Below, one piece after another: positions 6,519-13,648 of a DNA stretch of 47,823 bases (position 1 is the stretch's first letter; every line of letters starts with the position of its first letter). A program made the position numbers and the translations under genes. Source of the DNA: a virus. The notes below the pieces were generated by a model that saw only the letters and a program-made list of their open reading frames with translations, did no database searches and was not told where the DNA came from. The stretch spans positions 1 to 47,823 of IMG/VR virus record IMGVR_UViG_3300034374_010260. One strand, 5' to 3'.

Positions 6519-6989
6519 CTAAATTTTGGATAATTTAATATCTATTAAAGGTCTTTTTCCACGCTGTTTATAGAAACTAATTTTAGACAGCAGCGAATCA
6601 TCCTTAAAAAATATACCATTCATCGAATCTAGTAGTAATTTTAATAAATTATCAGAGTCTGGTCTTGTGGTATGAGGCATATATTCATACTCCAGGTTTT
6701 TACGCGGCTCTGACTTCCTGTAAGCGAAACGATAAATTATCTCTATTGACAATGGGCAGCACAGTGGTTTTACAGGGCGAAAGGGATGCATCATCATCTG
6801 TAATTCCTTTGTGATGCTGTTTGCCTTACTATTTTTATACTTTCCTATAAATTGTCGCCCAGCCTTTGTCTTAATGATTCGCATACTTGCTTGGGCGGTA
6901 CTGCTTGGCGGGCTCCAGCCTTCTTTCTCTAATAATATATGAAGGTCAAAATGCGTTGCCATAACTTTGGCGGGGCAGGGGCTATCCAC
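6519..6989 (-). CDS. RusA-family Holliday junction resolvase
   Basis: About 156 aa. The diagnostic C-terminal half reads RPDSDNLLKLLLDSMNGIFF then KDDSLLSKISFYK: the acidic DxDN cluster and the DD pair are the metal-binding residues of RusA-type crossover-junction endonucleases. The expected role is to resolve branched recombination or replication intermediates before packaging. The start could be GTG at 6989, overlapping the upstream stop, or ATG at 6962 (MATHFDLHIL). It ends the replication gene cluster. Confidence 0.85.
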   Translation of the reverse strand: MDSPCPAKVMATHFDLHILLEKEGWSPPSSTAQASMRIIKTKAGRQFIGKYKNSKANSITKELQMMMHPFRPVKPLCCPLSIEIIYRFAYRKSEPRKNLEYEYMPHTTRPDSDNLLKLLLDSMNGIFFKDDSLLSKISFYKQRGKRPLIDIKLSKI

Positions 6990-7176
6990 CTATTGTTAGC
7001 TTCAGTGGTTTTCTATCACGGGGATCAACATAATGCATACCCTTCTGTGTTCTTCCAAAATTCTGGATAATAGCTAACGCCATAAGCATACGCTTCTGAT
7101 CGTTGCCATAAATTTTTATCGGAGGCTTACCCTCACCCTCTGCATACCATCTTAACTCTTTTTCACTTTTCATCAT
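6982..7176 (-). CDS. Small hypothetical protein (64 aa)
   Basis: ATG at 7176 overlaps the upstream stop by ATGA, with GGAAGA just before it. The protein (MMKSEKELRWYAEGEGKPP) ends LKLTIGG. It contains KIYGNDQKRMLMALAIIQ and FGRTQKG, a basic/hydrophobic helix that may contact nucleic acid. It sits tightly between two small genes in the recombination cluster. No family recognised. Confidence 0.6.
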   Translation of the reverse strand: MMKSEKELRWYAEGEGKPPIKIYGNDQKRMLMALAIIQNFGRTQKGMHYVDPRDRKPLKLTIGG

Positions 7177-7307
7177 TTCTTCCAATCCCAAGGGCAATCA
7201 ATATCATTACTCTCTGGATTGTCATACAGCCTAGCCAAAGCCAAGCAAGTCTCTTCCTCTACTGATAGAGAGCATGCAGACTGACTACTATTATAAGGAT
7301 CAAACAT
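7173..7307 (-). CDS. Very small hypothetical protein (44 aa)
   Basis: An open frame ends at 7173 with the TGA of an ATGA overlap and extends upstream well into the HNH gene. The first ATG after the HNH stop is at 7307 (MFDPYNSSQSACSLSVEEET). A longer start at 7379 (MIWCISTRKK) would overlap HNH by 56 nt and add a Cys-rich segment (GGCCECDN). The acidic C-terminus ends CPWDWKK. The start is uncertain and the function unknown. Confidence 0.45.
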   Translation of the reverse strand: MFDPYNSSQSACSLSVEEETCLALARLYDNPESNDIDCPWDWKK

Positions 7308-7323
7308 ACGAGTGTTATCACAC

Positions 7324-7629
7324 TCACAGCAACCACCCTTTTTCTCTGCTTTCTTTCGGGTACTTATGCACCATATCATGGCATGCTCTACACAACGCCA
7401 TAAAAGTTTTAGTATTAATAAGATTCCTTTCAATATCGCCATTTTCATTTTCACTACTCCCATGCCTACCCGCTTTATGGTGAAGGTCTAAATCCGTTGC
7501 TGGGTTACAATGACAGATTTCGCACCCCTCTACCGTGCTTAGATAAATCTTTTTTCTGTCCCGATAGACACTCTCTAATTTTGCTCTCGTTGAAGTTTTT
7601 GACCTCGGACGCAAAGATGTTCGCTTCAT
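7324..7629 (-). CDS. HNH endonuclease
   Basis: 101 aa. The basic N-terminus MKRTSLRPRSKTSTR is typical of small phage HNH proteins. CEIC (about 36-39) and CRAC (about 83-86) form the zinc-binding knuckles, and LDLHHKAGRH supplies the catalytic His pair. HDMVHKYP closes the fold. In phages such enzymes act as nicking or packaging-associated nucleases; here the context is replication and recombination rather than the terminase. The first 125 nt overlap the 3' end of the preceding gene in another frame. Confidence 0.88.
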   Translation of the reverse strand: MKRTSLRPRSKTSTRAKLESVYRDRKKIYLSTVEGCEICHCNPATDLDLHHKAGRHGSSENENGDIERNLINTKTFMALCRACHDMVHKYPKESREKGWLL

Positions 7630-7858
7630 ATATTTTATTTCTCCATGGTCGATCAGGTCTTGTCCAAAAATGCAAATACCCCTTATCGACAGCTTCTTTT
7701 AATTCTGTAATGGTATGCGGCATATTATAGCCACAGAGTCTCTTAGTGATAATATGCATAGGGCAGGTTTCGAGTCTACGAGCTGGATTTGATGCCCAAC
7801 CCTCGTCATATCCCTTTTGGGTATTATAGATTAGCCATTTCACCCTATGCATTATCAT
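7505..7858 (-). CDS. Hypothetical protein overlapping the HNH gene (117 aa)
   Basis: Starts at MIMHRVKWLIYN, 5 nt after the DnaC-like stop; a second ATG two codons on is possible. The middle contains RLETCPMHIITKRLCGYN and ELKEAVDKGYLHFWTRP. The last ~41 codons lie inside the HNH gene in a different frame and are basic (SGQKKDLSKHGRGVRN). No family recognised. The codons outside the overlap read as ordinary protein, so I think the gene is real. Confidence 0.55.
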   Translation of the reverse strand: MIMHRVKWLIYNTQKGYDEGWASNPARRLETCPMHIITKRLCGYNMPHTITELKEAVDKGYLHFWTRPDRPWRNKIYEANIFASEVKNFNESKIRECLSGQKKDLSKHGRGVRNLSL

Positions 7859-7862
7859 TCTT

Positions 7863-8648
7863 TCAGTTAACTGGATATGTATTAAAAGATACACCATCAC
7901 AAAACTGCCGTATTCTTCGTACTAACGGCTCGATCTTGTGAACATCGATATATCTTTGTGCTATACTTTCCCCAATAAAATTAGTCGTAATAATAATAGG
8001 CTTTTTATAATTCATCCTCCTATTGATTATCGTAAACAAATCTTGCTCCCAAGCATCAGTAGCCTTCTCTTTTCCTAGGTCATCGATACACAATATATCA
8101 CAGGTACATAGCCCATTTATCATATCTTTATGACCATACCTAGAATTATGAGCTTGCCCTAGAACCTCCTTTAATTCCATCGCTTCATAGACACGCACCT
8201 CCCTACCTCTATTTACCATAAGGTCTCTAACTAGAAGCCACATTGATCGAGTCTTCCCCATCCCTGTCTTCCCTATCAATATTAAACCCCTCCCATTCAA
8301 TTGGTGGTTTAACACTTTATCTAAGAGTGGCTTACTCAACCTACTGGCATCAGTTTCCAACATTGCTGGTGGGCACATCTCTAGGAACTCCTTTTCCTTT
8401 CGATCATTATATGAGTCGCCCCTATCCTTAGAGGCATTTTTTTCCTCCATCTCAAGGCATGGCTCACATAGTGGGTACCAAGGATACCAAAGTCCTGACC
8501 CAAAGTCTGGCGCCACGCACTCTTGGATAAAGTCGGGAATCAATTCACTGCAACTCTTGCAGAACCTCTCTCCGAGCGACCTTGTTTCCCCCTTAGAAGC
8601 CTTTTGTATAGTCTTCGGTGCTATGACCTGTCCTATTTGCGTTAGCAT
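7863..8648 (-). CDS. DnaC-like helicase loader (AAA+ ATPase)
   Basis: 261 aa. The N-terminus has a Cys-rich zinc-finger-like segment (CKSCSE about 31-36; CEPC about 64-67), as in phage DnaC homologues. The AAA+ domain follows: Walker A GKTGMGKT, Walker B DILCIDDLGKEK, sensor ITTNF, and a C-terminal RRIRQFCDGVSF arginine finger region. It loads the replicative helicase at the phage origin with the initiator encoded just upstream. No phage helicase is seen, so it probably recruits host DnaB. Its start lies 56 nt inside the initiator gene. Confidence 0.88.
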   Translation of the reverse strand: MLTQIGQVIAPKTIQKASKGETRSLGERFCKSCSELIPDFIQECVAPDFGSGLWYPWYPLCEPCLEMEEKNASKDRGDSYNDRKEKEFLEMCPPAMLETDASRLSKPLLDKVLNHQLNGRGLILIGKTGMGKTRSMWLLVRDLMVNRGREVRVYEAMELKEVLGQAHNSRYGHKDMINGLCTCDILCIDDLGKEKATDAWEQDLFTIINRRMNYKKPIIITTNFIGESIAQRYIDVHKIEPLVRRIRQFCDGVSFNTYPVN

Positions 8649-9291
8649 AATTACCCTCCAATATTTTAATTCTATTTTGTGGCTTTAATACCCAATCAAA
8701 CGAGGCTTTCCATTTACTGGATCGACCCATAAGGAAATCGCTCTCGCTAACCTTCTTAAATAATTCGGCAACGCTAATTTCCTCCTTTTTTATCAACCGT
8801 AAAGCTGATCTTCTTGTTGGGGTTATCTTGGTGACGGATGACAAGGTCTTACAAGTAGAGTTCCATAAATCTACAATCTCTTGCAAATCCTTATCTCCTT
8901 TTGCAGGCGGATCACCCTCTGTCTCTACATCTAAGGCTGACTGGAATTTTACTGGATCAATGCCATGCTTATCAAGTGAACGATAAATCGGAGCACAATG
9001 CTTATACCTGCGACTAATCCCTTTCGGGTTTTGGAAATGTATATAATTAGTTATCCAAAACTTATTATCAGGCAGTGCAGCCACTTTTTCCGTAAGGTCA
9101 TCCATTTTTTTAATTATTTCGTCATCTGAATACTTTACGCCTAAATGGAGGCGTAGCATATCCCCATCAAACTCCCAGATTCCAGCGTGGTCGGATAAAT
9201 CGCAAATATAAAGGTAGATCAACTTTCGATCTGGAGCCAAATTCCTGAACCATCTATCGTCCCACTTCCTACTATCGGTGAATATTTTCAT
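8593..9291 (-). CDS. Phage replication initiator (O/DnaD-like)
   Basis: 232 aa. I choose ATG at 9291 (MKIFTDSRKWDD) because it forms an ATGA overlap with the upstream stop. The N-terminal wHTH-like half contains WFRNLAPDRKLIYLYIC and ends near FQNPKGISRRYK. The C-terminus has FLMGRSSKWKASFDWVLK and NRIKILEGNY, the hallmark of phage replisome organisers that bridge origin and helicase loader. It lies directly before the DnaC-like gene, the classic initiator/loader pair. Confidence 0.85.
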   Translation of the reverse strand: MKIFTDSRKWDDRWFRNLAPDRKLIYLYICDLSDHAGIWEFDGDMLRLHLGVKYSDDEIIKKMDDLTEKVAALPDNKFWITNYIHFQNPKGISRRYKHCAPIYRSLDKHGIDPVKFQSALDVETEGDPPAKGDKDLQEIVDLWNSTCKTLSSVTKITPTRRSALRLIKKEEISVAELFKKVSESDFLMGRSSKWKASFDWVLKPQNRIKILEGNYANANRTGHSTEDYTKGF

Positions 9292-9527
9292 TCGACACCC
9301 CCTCCTTCGGCACAAGCGTTTAAGTGTTTTTTCACTTTTTCTTTGAGCCTAAAGAAAGGCACTAGCTTTAACCTTAGGGCTTCCCTTTCTGATTCTGGTC
9401 TATCTTCAGGGTCTTGGACTGTCGTTAAAAACTCCAAGGCACTCCACACCATAGTCATTTCTTTTATATCTAGGTGCAACACCATCAACTCATCTTCTGG
9501 CTGATAATCTCTATTAATCATAATCAT
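9288..9527 (-). CDS. Small helical hypothetical protein (79 aa)
   Basis: Starts MIMINRDYQPEDE; mostly helical and charged (LHLDIKEMTMVWSALEFL; FRLKEKVKKHL), ending in AEGGGVE. It is linked by an ATGA overlap to the replication initiator gene downstream and lies 3 nt from the preceding gene. Such short helical proteins are common ahead of phage initiators, but I recognise no family. Confidence 0.65.
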   Translation of the reverse strand: MIMINRDYQPEDELMVLHLDIKEMTMVWSALEFLTTVQDPEDRPESEREALRLKLVPFFRLKEKVKKHLNACAEGGGVE

Positions 9528-9530
9528 ATG

Positions 9531-9803
9531 CTAACTAAGAGTTCTGAAGATTTTCACTCCATCTGGAGTCACATCAGTCAGCTCCATATTTTGAGTTAAT
9601 ATATCCACTGCCTCAACCTCTGTCTTTGCATTGGATGCACTAAACTGAGGGTACTCCATATCGATCATACTTTGCATGAACTCTATCTCTCTTTCCTCAT
9701 TTGGGTCTGCATTTCTCTTCATTTCCTCTATCGCAATAGATAAAGCTTTTGATATGAGATAATGCTTATACGGCATCTGCCCTAACTTCCCTAAATCTAT
9801 CAT
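9531..9803 (-). CDS. Small hypothetical protein (90 aa)
   Basis: Begins MIDLGKLGQMPYKHYLISKA and contains an acidic helical middle (NADPNEEREIEFMQSMID) and a short strand-rich end (VTPDGVKIFRTLS). Its ATG overlaps the stop of the upstream wHTH gene, so the two are coupled. No motif of known function. Confidence 0.65.
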   Translation of the reverse strand: MIDLGKLGQMPYKHYLISKALSIAIEEMKRNADPNEEREIEFMQSMIDMEYPQFSASNAKTEVEAVDILTQNMELTDVTPDGVKIFRTLS

Positions 9804-10084
9804 TGGAACAACTCCATTTGATTGGTTCCTATCGCAAGCCTTACTTTACGCACCGTCTTATTGGTAACATCGCAAAGCTCTGTTCCGCATTCCTCTACGA
9901 TGCCGAGCTTTAATAGCTCGGTCACTCGTGGTCGGACATTATTCATATCTGGCAAATTAAGGTGATTTTTAAGTCTTCTATCCGTTGCCACACCTAAATC
10001 GTTGAGTGCTGACACCACCATACGGCATCGCTTATTCAACCCATCTAATTGCCCATAAGAGGCATAACTATTATTATGTATCAT
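9800..10084 (-). CDS. Winged helix-turn-helix DNA-binding protein (94 aa)
   Basis: After a short polar N-terminus the protein has a wHTH layout: SALNDLGVATDRRLKNHL, the recognition-helix region DMNNVRPRVTELLKLG, and a wing (VRKVRLAIGTN). Similar small MarR- or wHTH-like proteins occur in phage early operons as regulators or accessory replication factors. It begins a run of ATGA-linked genes leading to the initiator. Its start has a perfect AATAATAATAATAAT leader directly before ATG. Confidence 0.7.
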   Translation of the reverse strand: MIHNNSYASYGQLDGLNKRCRMVVSALNDLGVATDRRLKNHLNLPDMNNVRPRVTELLKLGIVEECGTELCDVTNKTVRKVRLAIGTNQMELFQ

Positions 10085-10110
10085 ATTATTATTATTATTA
10101 TGTTTTATTA

Positions 10111-10917
10111 TTATGTTTTATACAGCGTTTCGTAACAGGCATGGGCTAGGGTCAGGTCTGTTCTAAGGTAAAACTCCGCCGTATCCTTATCTCCACCAAG
10201 CCAATCTTGAGCAAATTTTAGTGCTGGGTAATTAGCCATCTTACGACCTACCCCTAAGAGTTTACTAAGGTTATCTAATGATATTGTTTCCTTATACCCA
10301 TGACAGCACCACACTCGCATTGTATCGACTATACTTTTATTCCAATAGCGACCACTCATGGCATTTGGAGCTATTGGGACTTTAAGTTGCCAAGACCTTT
10401 TCATGATAAATGGCAGGTCAAAGTTCTCCACATTATGACCTATAATGTGTCCATAAGAACTTGATGCGTGCTTAAAATACTCCCAGAATCTACCAAGAAT
10501 ATTGGCTTCTTCTATGTCATGGTTTCCTGTATCAGATAAGCCATCAATTATAACTTGATCCTGCAATCCCTCTTCGTCAGAAGCGTCTCGGTGATCTGCG
10601 TAAGGAAATAAATATCCTATAGCGACAATACGACCTGTGACCGCATCAAGGGCAGCCCTATCATATTGCTTTTCCCACCAATCAGCTTCTCCGTCGACCC
10701 ATGCCTGATGTTTCTCCTCAAAGAATGCTTGTCTTTTTATGGGGTCTTTTAAATTCCCATACTTAACTTCACTCATAGGAGGGTAGGGCTTGCCAAACTC
10801 CTTTACTTTGTTTGGCACGCCCATAGTTTCTATATCAAACACAAAGGTTTCCTTCCAGTGAGCGACATCCATACGATGCTCGCTCTTTCTGTACCCACTA
10901 TATACTGAATTAGTCAT
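10111..10917 (-). CDS. DnaQ-like 3'-5' exonuclease
   Basis: 268 aa with the ATG at 10917 (MTNSVYSGYRK), just after the upstream stop. A start 10 codons further up is also open. Exo I is FDIETMG, Exo II is GHNVENFDLPFI, and a late YLRTDLTLAHACYETL supplies the third acidic site. IVDTMRVW and TISLDNLSKLLG match the predicted PolB-related 3'-5' exonuclease group. It likely works in recombination or repair alongside the SSB-like and ERF proteins. No polymerase domain is present. Confidence 0.85.
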   Translation of the reverse strand: MTNSVYSGYRKSEHRMDVAHWKETFVFDIETMGVPNKVKEFGKPYPPMSEVKYGNLKDPIKRQAFFEEKHQAWVDGEADWWEKQYDRAALDAVTGRIVAIGYLFPYADHRDASDEEGLQDQVIIDGLSDTGNHDIEEANILGRFWEYFKHASSSYGHIIGHNVENFDLPFIMKRSWQLKVPIAPNAMSGRYWNKSIVDTMRVWCCHGYKETISLDNLSKLLGVGRKMANYPALKFAQDWLGGDKDTAEFYLRTDLTLAHACYETLYKT

Positions 10918-10924
10918 TTTAGAA

Positions 10925-11266
10925 TCAGAATGGGTTGTCCTCTTCAACTAACCCAGAGTCATCATGAGTAGTCTCTTCCTTGGTTTCTTGACCCTCCAAG
11001 ACCTCAACACTCCATGGTTGTAGCGTGAAATATAGCCTATCATTATAATCACGCCCCTTGACGTTAAATTTCACTATTAGTACAGACCCTACCTCTATTT
11101 TTTCAGATAAATCAGCGATACCCTTATCATACATGGTAAACTCCAACATGGTGGGGTATGCTTCATCGGTTCTTAATCTGAAAGTTTGTAGGAACTTCCC
11201 CGAACTATATTCTTTTTTCTCTGATTTGGTGATTACTTCACCCTTAGTTATATTTGTTATTTCCAT
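10925..11266 (-). CDS. DUF3127-like ssDNA-binding (OB-fold) protein
   Basis: 113 aa. The N-terminus MEITNITKGEVITK, then FRLRTDEAYPTMLEFTMY and VKFNVKGRDYNDRLYFTLQP, match the OB-fold pattern of DUF3127 proteins, common in Bacteroidota and their phages. The C-terminus is acidic and ends VEEDNPF, like the protein-interaction tail of SSBs (usually ending in Phe). Inferred role: coat single-stranded DNA for the ERF annealing protein and exonuclease. An AATAATAATA leader precedes ATG. Confidence 0.75.
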   Translation of the reverse strand: MEITNITKGEVITKSEKKEYSSGKFLQTFRLRTDEAYPTMLEFTMYDKGIADLSEKIEVGSVLIVKFNVKGRDYNDRLYFTLQPWSVEVLEGQETKEETTHDDSGLVEEDNPF

Positions 11267-11276
11267 TATTATTATT

Positions 11277-11696
11277 TTATGTTGTTATTTTACCACGCAC
11301 TGCTCTACCTCTGGAAACATCCCATTTGGCGAGTGCGCAAAGTTCTGCGACTTGTCCAACCCTTTCCCTGCTAATATTTAAATCATTAGCGATTGCCGCG
11401 AAGGACTTGTCTTTATTTAAAACCAATTCTTTTACTATAGGTATTAACTTCGATTTTCGTGTTCTACTTACTCTTGTTTGAGTCGTGCTAACTATTTTCA
11501 CATTCTTTGCCTCCCAGTCTGCTTTCCTAACTTGATGAGGTCTTGGGTGATGCAACTCTTTTACAAGTATTTGCCTTGCCCCCTCATAGCTTATGCCATG
11601 CATTCTGGCTAGGTCTACTACAGACGCTCCCTCCATATAGTCGGCGACAAACTGCGCAATTTTTTCAGGTGAAATTAATTTTGATTTAACTTTCAT
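11277..11696 (-). CDS. Double helix-turn-helix DNA-binding protein
   Basis: 139 aa from the ATG at 11696 (MKVKSKLISPEK). A start 7 codons upstream is open but lies inside the small lipoprotein-like gene. Two HTH units are visible: FVADYMEGASVVDLARMHG leading to SYEGARQILV, and KSFAAIANDLNISRERVGQV, which resembles sigma-factor region 4. The middle is basic (RVSRTRKSKLIP). Candidate transcription regulator of the phage early region. Confidence 0.75.
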   Translation of the reverse strand: MKVKSKLISPEKIAQFVADYMEGASVVDLARMHGISYEGARQILVKELHHPRPHQVRKADWEAKNVKIVSTTQTRVSRTRKSKLIPIVKELVLNKDKSFAAIANDLNISRERVGQVAELCALAKWDVSRGRAVRGKITT

Positions 11697-11841
11697 TACA
11701 CAAGTAACAAGGTCCATGACCCTCTTCAGGGCAGGAATGGTTTACTACCTCACGATGGTTGCAACCTGTGAAATACATGATTAACATCATGATTGTCATT
11801 CCGAGAAATATGATTTTCCAATTTAAGTCTTCCCATTTCAT
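11686..11841 (-). CDS. Small lipoprotein-like membrane peptide (51 aa)
   Basis: ATG at 11841 has an AATAATATT leader; TAA at 11686-11688 overlaps the next gene by 11 nt. The peptide starts MKWEDLNWKIIFLGMTIMML, a hydrophobic segment ending in YFTGC, which resembles a lipobox with Cys27. The mature part is Cys/His-rich (CPEEGHGPCYLCNES), with a possible metal-binding CPxxxxxxxCxxC arrangement. Possibly an inner-membrane exclusion or lysis-related factor; this is inference. Confidence 0.55.
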   Translation of the reverse strand: MKWEDLNWKIIFLGMTIMMLIMYFTGCNHREVVNHSCPEEGHGPCYLCNES

Positions 11842-11877
11842 AATATTATTAAGTCTTTTTAAGATTGAGTTAATTTT

Positions 11878-12369
11878 TTAGTACCATTCTGGCTTGAAAG
11901 TTCTTTCCCACTTCGCGAAGGCAGATTTTTCACCTTTATAATAGTCACGATAAGCTTTAACGGCGTTGCCTTTGACCTTATATTGATCAGGCATTGCTTG
12001 GACAAATGAAGTTCTTCTACCTAATGGTATATATTTTCTAAGGTCACACATATCCATGACAGGAGTAATACAAGCATGATGGGTTTTAAACCTATTCCTG
12101 TGCTCAATCGCAATCTGCAACGCATGATCAAGCAACCACATAAAATTCTTACGATTCTTTGATGCCCACCTAGTGCAAGGATGATTCTTATAACCTCCTT
12201 TATAGGGTTTACCACTTTTATTAAGAGGCATAAGATTTGCGGGGCAATTATGCGTTTTTAAAGCTGAAGCTAACATTTGGGCACTTTCCGTGAGCATTTT
12301 CGGAACATGCTTATCACATAAATACTTAGCAGACTGCCAAGGACATTGATCTAACACAAAGATGTTCAC
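11878..12369 (-). CDS. Conserved-looking phage protein, function not assigned (163 aa)
   Basis: GTG start overlaps the stop of the ERF gene. The N-terminus MNIFVLDQCPWQSAKYLCDK followed by HVPKMLTESAQMLASAL resembles a family found repeatedly in marine and other phages. The rest is rich in His, Lys, Arg and Trp (HPCTRWASKNRKNFMWLLDH) and ends YYKGEKSAFAKWERTF. Conserved His/Lys/Glu residues at the N-terminus could be catalytic, but I cannot name the reaction. Position after ERF suggests a DNA-related task. Confidence 0.65.
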   Translation of the reverse strand: MNIFVLDQCPWQSAKYLCDKHVPKMLTESAQMLASALKTHNCPANLMPLNKSGKPYKGGYKNHPCTRWASKNRKNFMWLLDHALQIAIEHRNRFKTHHACITPVMDMCDLRKYIPLGRRTSFVQAMPDQYKVKGNAVKAYRDYYKGEKSAFAKWERTFKPEWY

Positions 12370-13151
12370 ATCGGCACCTCCTCTGCTAACTCTCTGGCAT
12401 CCTTGACCTCTTCAAGTGCTTTTAAGAAGATTGGGTGATTAGGAAAAAACTTCTTTTGTCTTAAATGTAGATAATTAATTTTTACATCATCTAAATCTTT
12501 TAAGATAAGTACTTTACCCTCAACTGGAACAATAGTATTTTCTCCATCATTCTTTTTAACATCTTTAACAACTTTACCAAGCTTAGGTATTATTATAGTT
12601 TTAATATCCTTATCCTTATCCTTATCCTTATCCTTACCTTGGATAGTCTTTAAAGAGTCTTCTAACTCTTTATTTTTTTGGTCTAAATCAGAAGCATAAT
12701 CTGGGCAAGCTTCTCCCGATAAAAGAAATAACGCTCCGAGGGCATACTTTCTAGCATAACTACTAGCAGTACCTGTCATTTGACTCGCAGACATTCCTGC
12801 CTGACTCTTTGGTTCTCTAGCGAATGCCGTTGCCACAATGTTATTAGGATAACCATCATAACTATTTACATCTCTATTTTCCGCGCATTCTAATACGACT
12901 CGCGCTTCAATGTAGACTTCACCATTTGCTTCTTTAATTGAGTCAGAAATTGTCATTGTCAATTTCTCTGCTACTAAAAGAGGCTTTAGCTCTGAAAGTA
13001 TTCCTTCAACATTTCTGTATTTATACTTTCCGTAATTATTTGTGCTATCCTTTTCACCTTTTAACTTGCTCTGTATATCTAAGAGCTTTGTGTTAAGACT
13101 TTTAAACGGCACTATATTGTCATTTACCTTGACGCTTTCTTGTTTTTCCAT
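12366..13151 (-). CDS. ERF-family single-strand annealing recombinase
   Basis: 261 aa. The ERF core spans about residues 15-150: SKLKGEKDSTNNYGKYKYRN, LKPLLVAEKLTMTISD, MSASQMTGTASSYARKYAL and ALFLLSGEACPDYASD are its typical blocks. The expected activity is ATP-independent annealing of single strands during phage recombination. A (KD)5 tract from a 6-bp tandem repeat links the core to a variable C-terminus (about 200-261). Start preceded by an (AAT)n leader. Confidence 0.88.
   Translation of the reverse strand: MEKQESVKVNDNIVPFKSLNTKLLDIQSKLKGEKDSTNNYGKYKYRNVEGILSELKPLLVAEKLTMTISDSIKEANGEVYIEARVVLECAENRDVNSYDGYPNNIVATAFAREPKSQAGMSASQMTGTASSYARKYALGALFLLSGEACPDYASDLDQKNKELEDSLKTIQGKDKDKDKDKDIKTIIIPKLGKVVKDVKKNDGENTIVPVEGKVLILKDLDDVKINYLHLRQKKFFPNHPIFLKALEEVKDARELAEEVPM
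12606..12635 (-). repeat. Hexanucleotide tandem repeat in the ERF gene
   Basis: Five units of AAGGAT (minus strand) encode Lys-Asp five times. Being a multiple of three, slippage would only lengthen or shorten the linker of the ERF protein. Confidence 0.9.
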
Positions 13152-13182
13152 TATTACTATAGTTTATTATTATTATTATGAT

Positions 13183-13214
13183 CCCCTCGTGAGCTGATTT
13201 CAGATCACGGGGGG
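13183..13214. promoter_or_regulatory. Strong hairpin between the RHH and ERF genes
   Basis: CCCCTCGTGA (13183-13192) pairs over 10 bp, with one G-T wobble, with TCACGGGGGG (13205-13214); an inner CTG/CAG pair tightens the loop. On the minus strand the 3' flank is GATCATAATAATAAT, not a U-run. It may therefore be an attenuator, an RNA-stability element or a weak terminator for the short upstream gene. On the plus strand it is followed by TTTATTTAT. Confidence 0.6.
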
Positions 13215-13262
13215 TTTATTTATAAGGATATTACACTAGATTTCATACTTGGTAAATTTCTT

Positions 13263-13445
13263 TTACACGGGTCGTTTTGAAATATTTTCACCCTGTTCTT
13301 TGAGGTAAGCTTCTAGAACCATATTTACATAATCCGACCAAGAAATCCCCAAGAGGCGTGCTTTAGCGAGCGACTTTCGGAATAACTCCTCCCTCATATC
13401 GACAGCCTTTAATATCTGGTGATTTTTTGCAATATTCTCTTCCAT
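13263..13445 (-). CDS. Ribbon-helix-helix-like DNA-binding protein (60 aa)
   Basis: The pattern VDMREELFRKSLAKARLLGI then SWSDYVNMVLEAYLKEQ fits a short Arc/MetJ-type strand-helix-helix regulator. It is the first gene downstream of the 13.45-13.68 kb control region. It could be an early repressor that binds the 11-bp repeats or the palindrome nearby; this is inference. A promoter-like pair ends about 7 nt before the ATG, so the message may be leaderless. Confidence 0.65.
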   Translation of the reverse strand: MEENIAKNHQILKAVDMREELFRKSLAKARLLGISWSDYVNMVLEAYLKEQGENISKRPV

Positions 13446-13451
13446 AATCTT

Positions 13452-13479
13452 ATCTTATTTAGACTCTATAATCCGTCAA
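13452..13479 (-). promoter_or_regulatory. Candidate promoter for the early/replication operon
   Basis: Minus strand: TTGACG (13474-13479), 16-nt spacer, TAAGAT (13452-13457). It points at the replication genes. Predicted transcription start falls at or within a base or two of the ATG at 13445. Confidence 0.4.
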
Positions 13480-13559
13480 GAAAAATAAAAAAATTTTTTT
13501 AACTTGCAACTAATCAATATAAAATTATCGATTATTTGTTTATGAGCAATGAATAAACC

Positions 13560-13569
13560 GTCGTACGAC
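13560..13569. promoter_or_regulatory. Perfect palindrome GTCGTACGAC
   Basis: A 10-bp palindrome in the control region between the tail genes and the replication genes, about 80 bp upstream of the candidate promoter and 14 bp from the 11-bp repeats. Plausible operator; no partner identified. Confidence 0.4.
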
Positions 13570-13582
13570 ACTTAATTCAAAA

Positions 13583-13648
13583 CTTATGTGGAGTTTATGT
13601 GGAGTTTATGTGGAGTTTATGTAGGATTTATGTAGGATTTATGTGGAG
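13583..13648. repeat. Six tandem 11-bp direct repeats
   Basis: TTTATGTGGAG, with the variant TTTATGTAGGA in units 4 and 5 and a C at the first base of unit 1, repeats six times without spacers. An 11-bp period is close to one helical turn, so a bound protein would sit on one face of the DNA. It lies in the only 235-nt gap in the middle of the genome, upstream of the replication operon. Iterons of an origin or a repressor array are the likely options. Apart from this array, the palindrome and the promoter candidate I see nothing in 13446-13680. Confidence 0.85.

Noticed and set aside
12606-12635. Tandem AAGGAT repeat as phase-variable switch.
   Set aside because: The unit is six bases, so changes in copy number keep the frame.
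13583-13648. CRISPR array.
   Set aside because: The 11-bp repeats are contiguous with no spacers.
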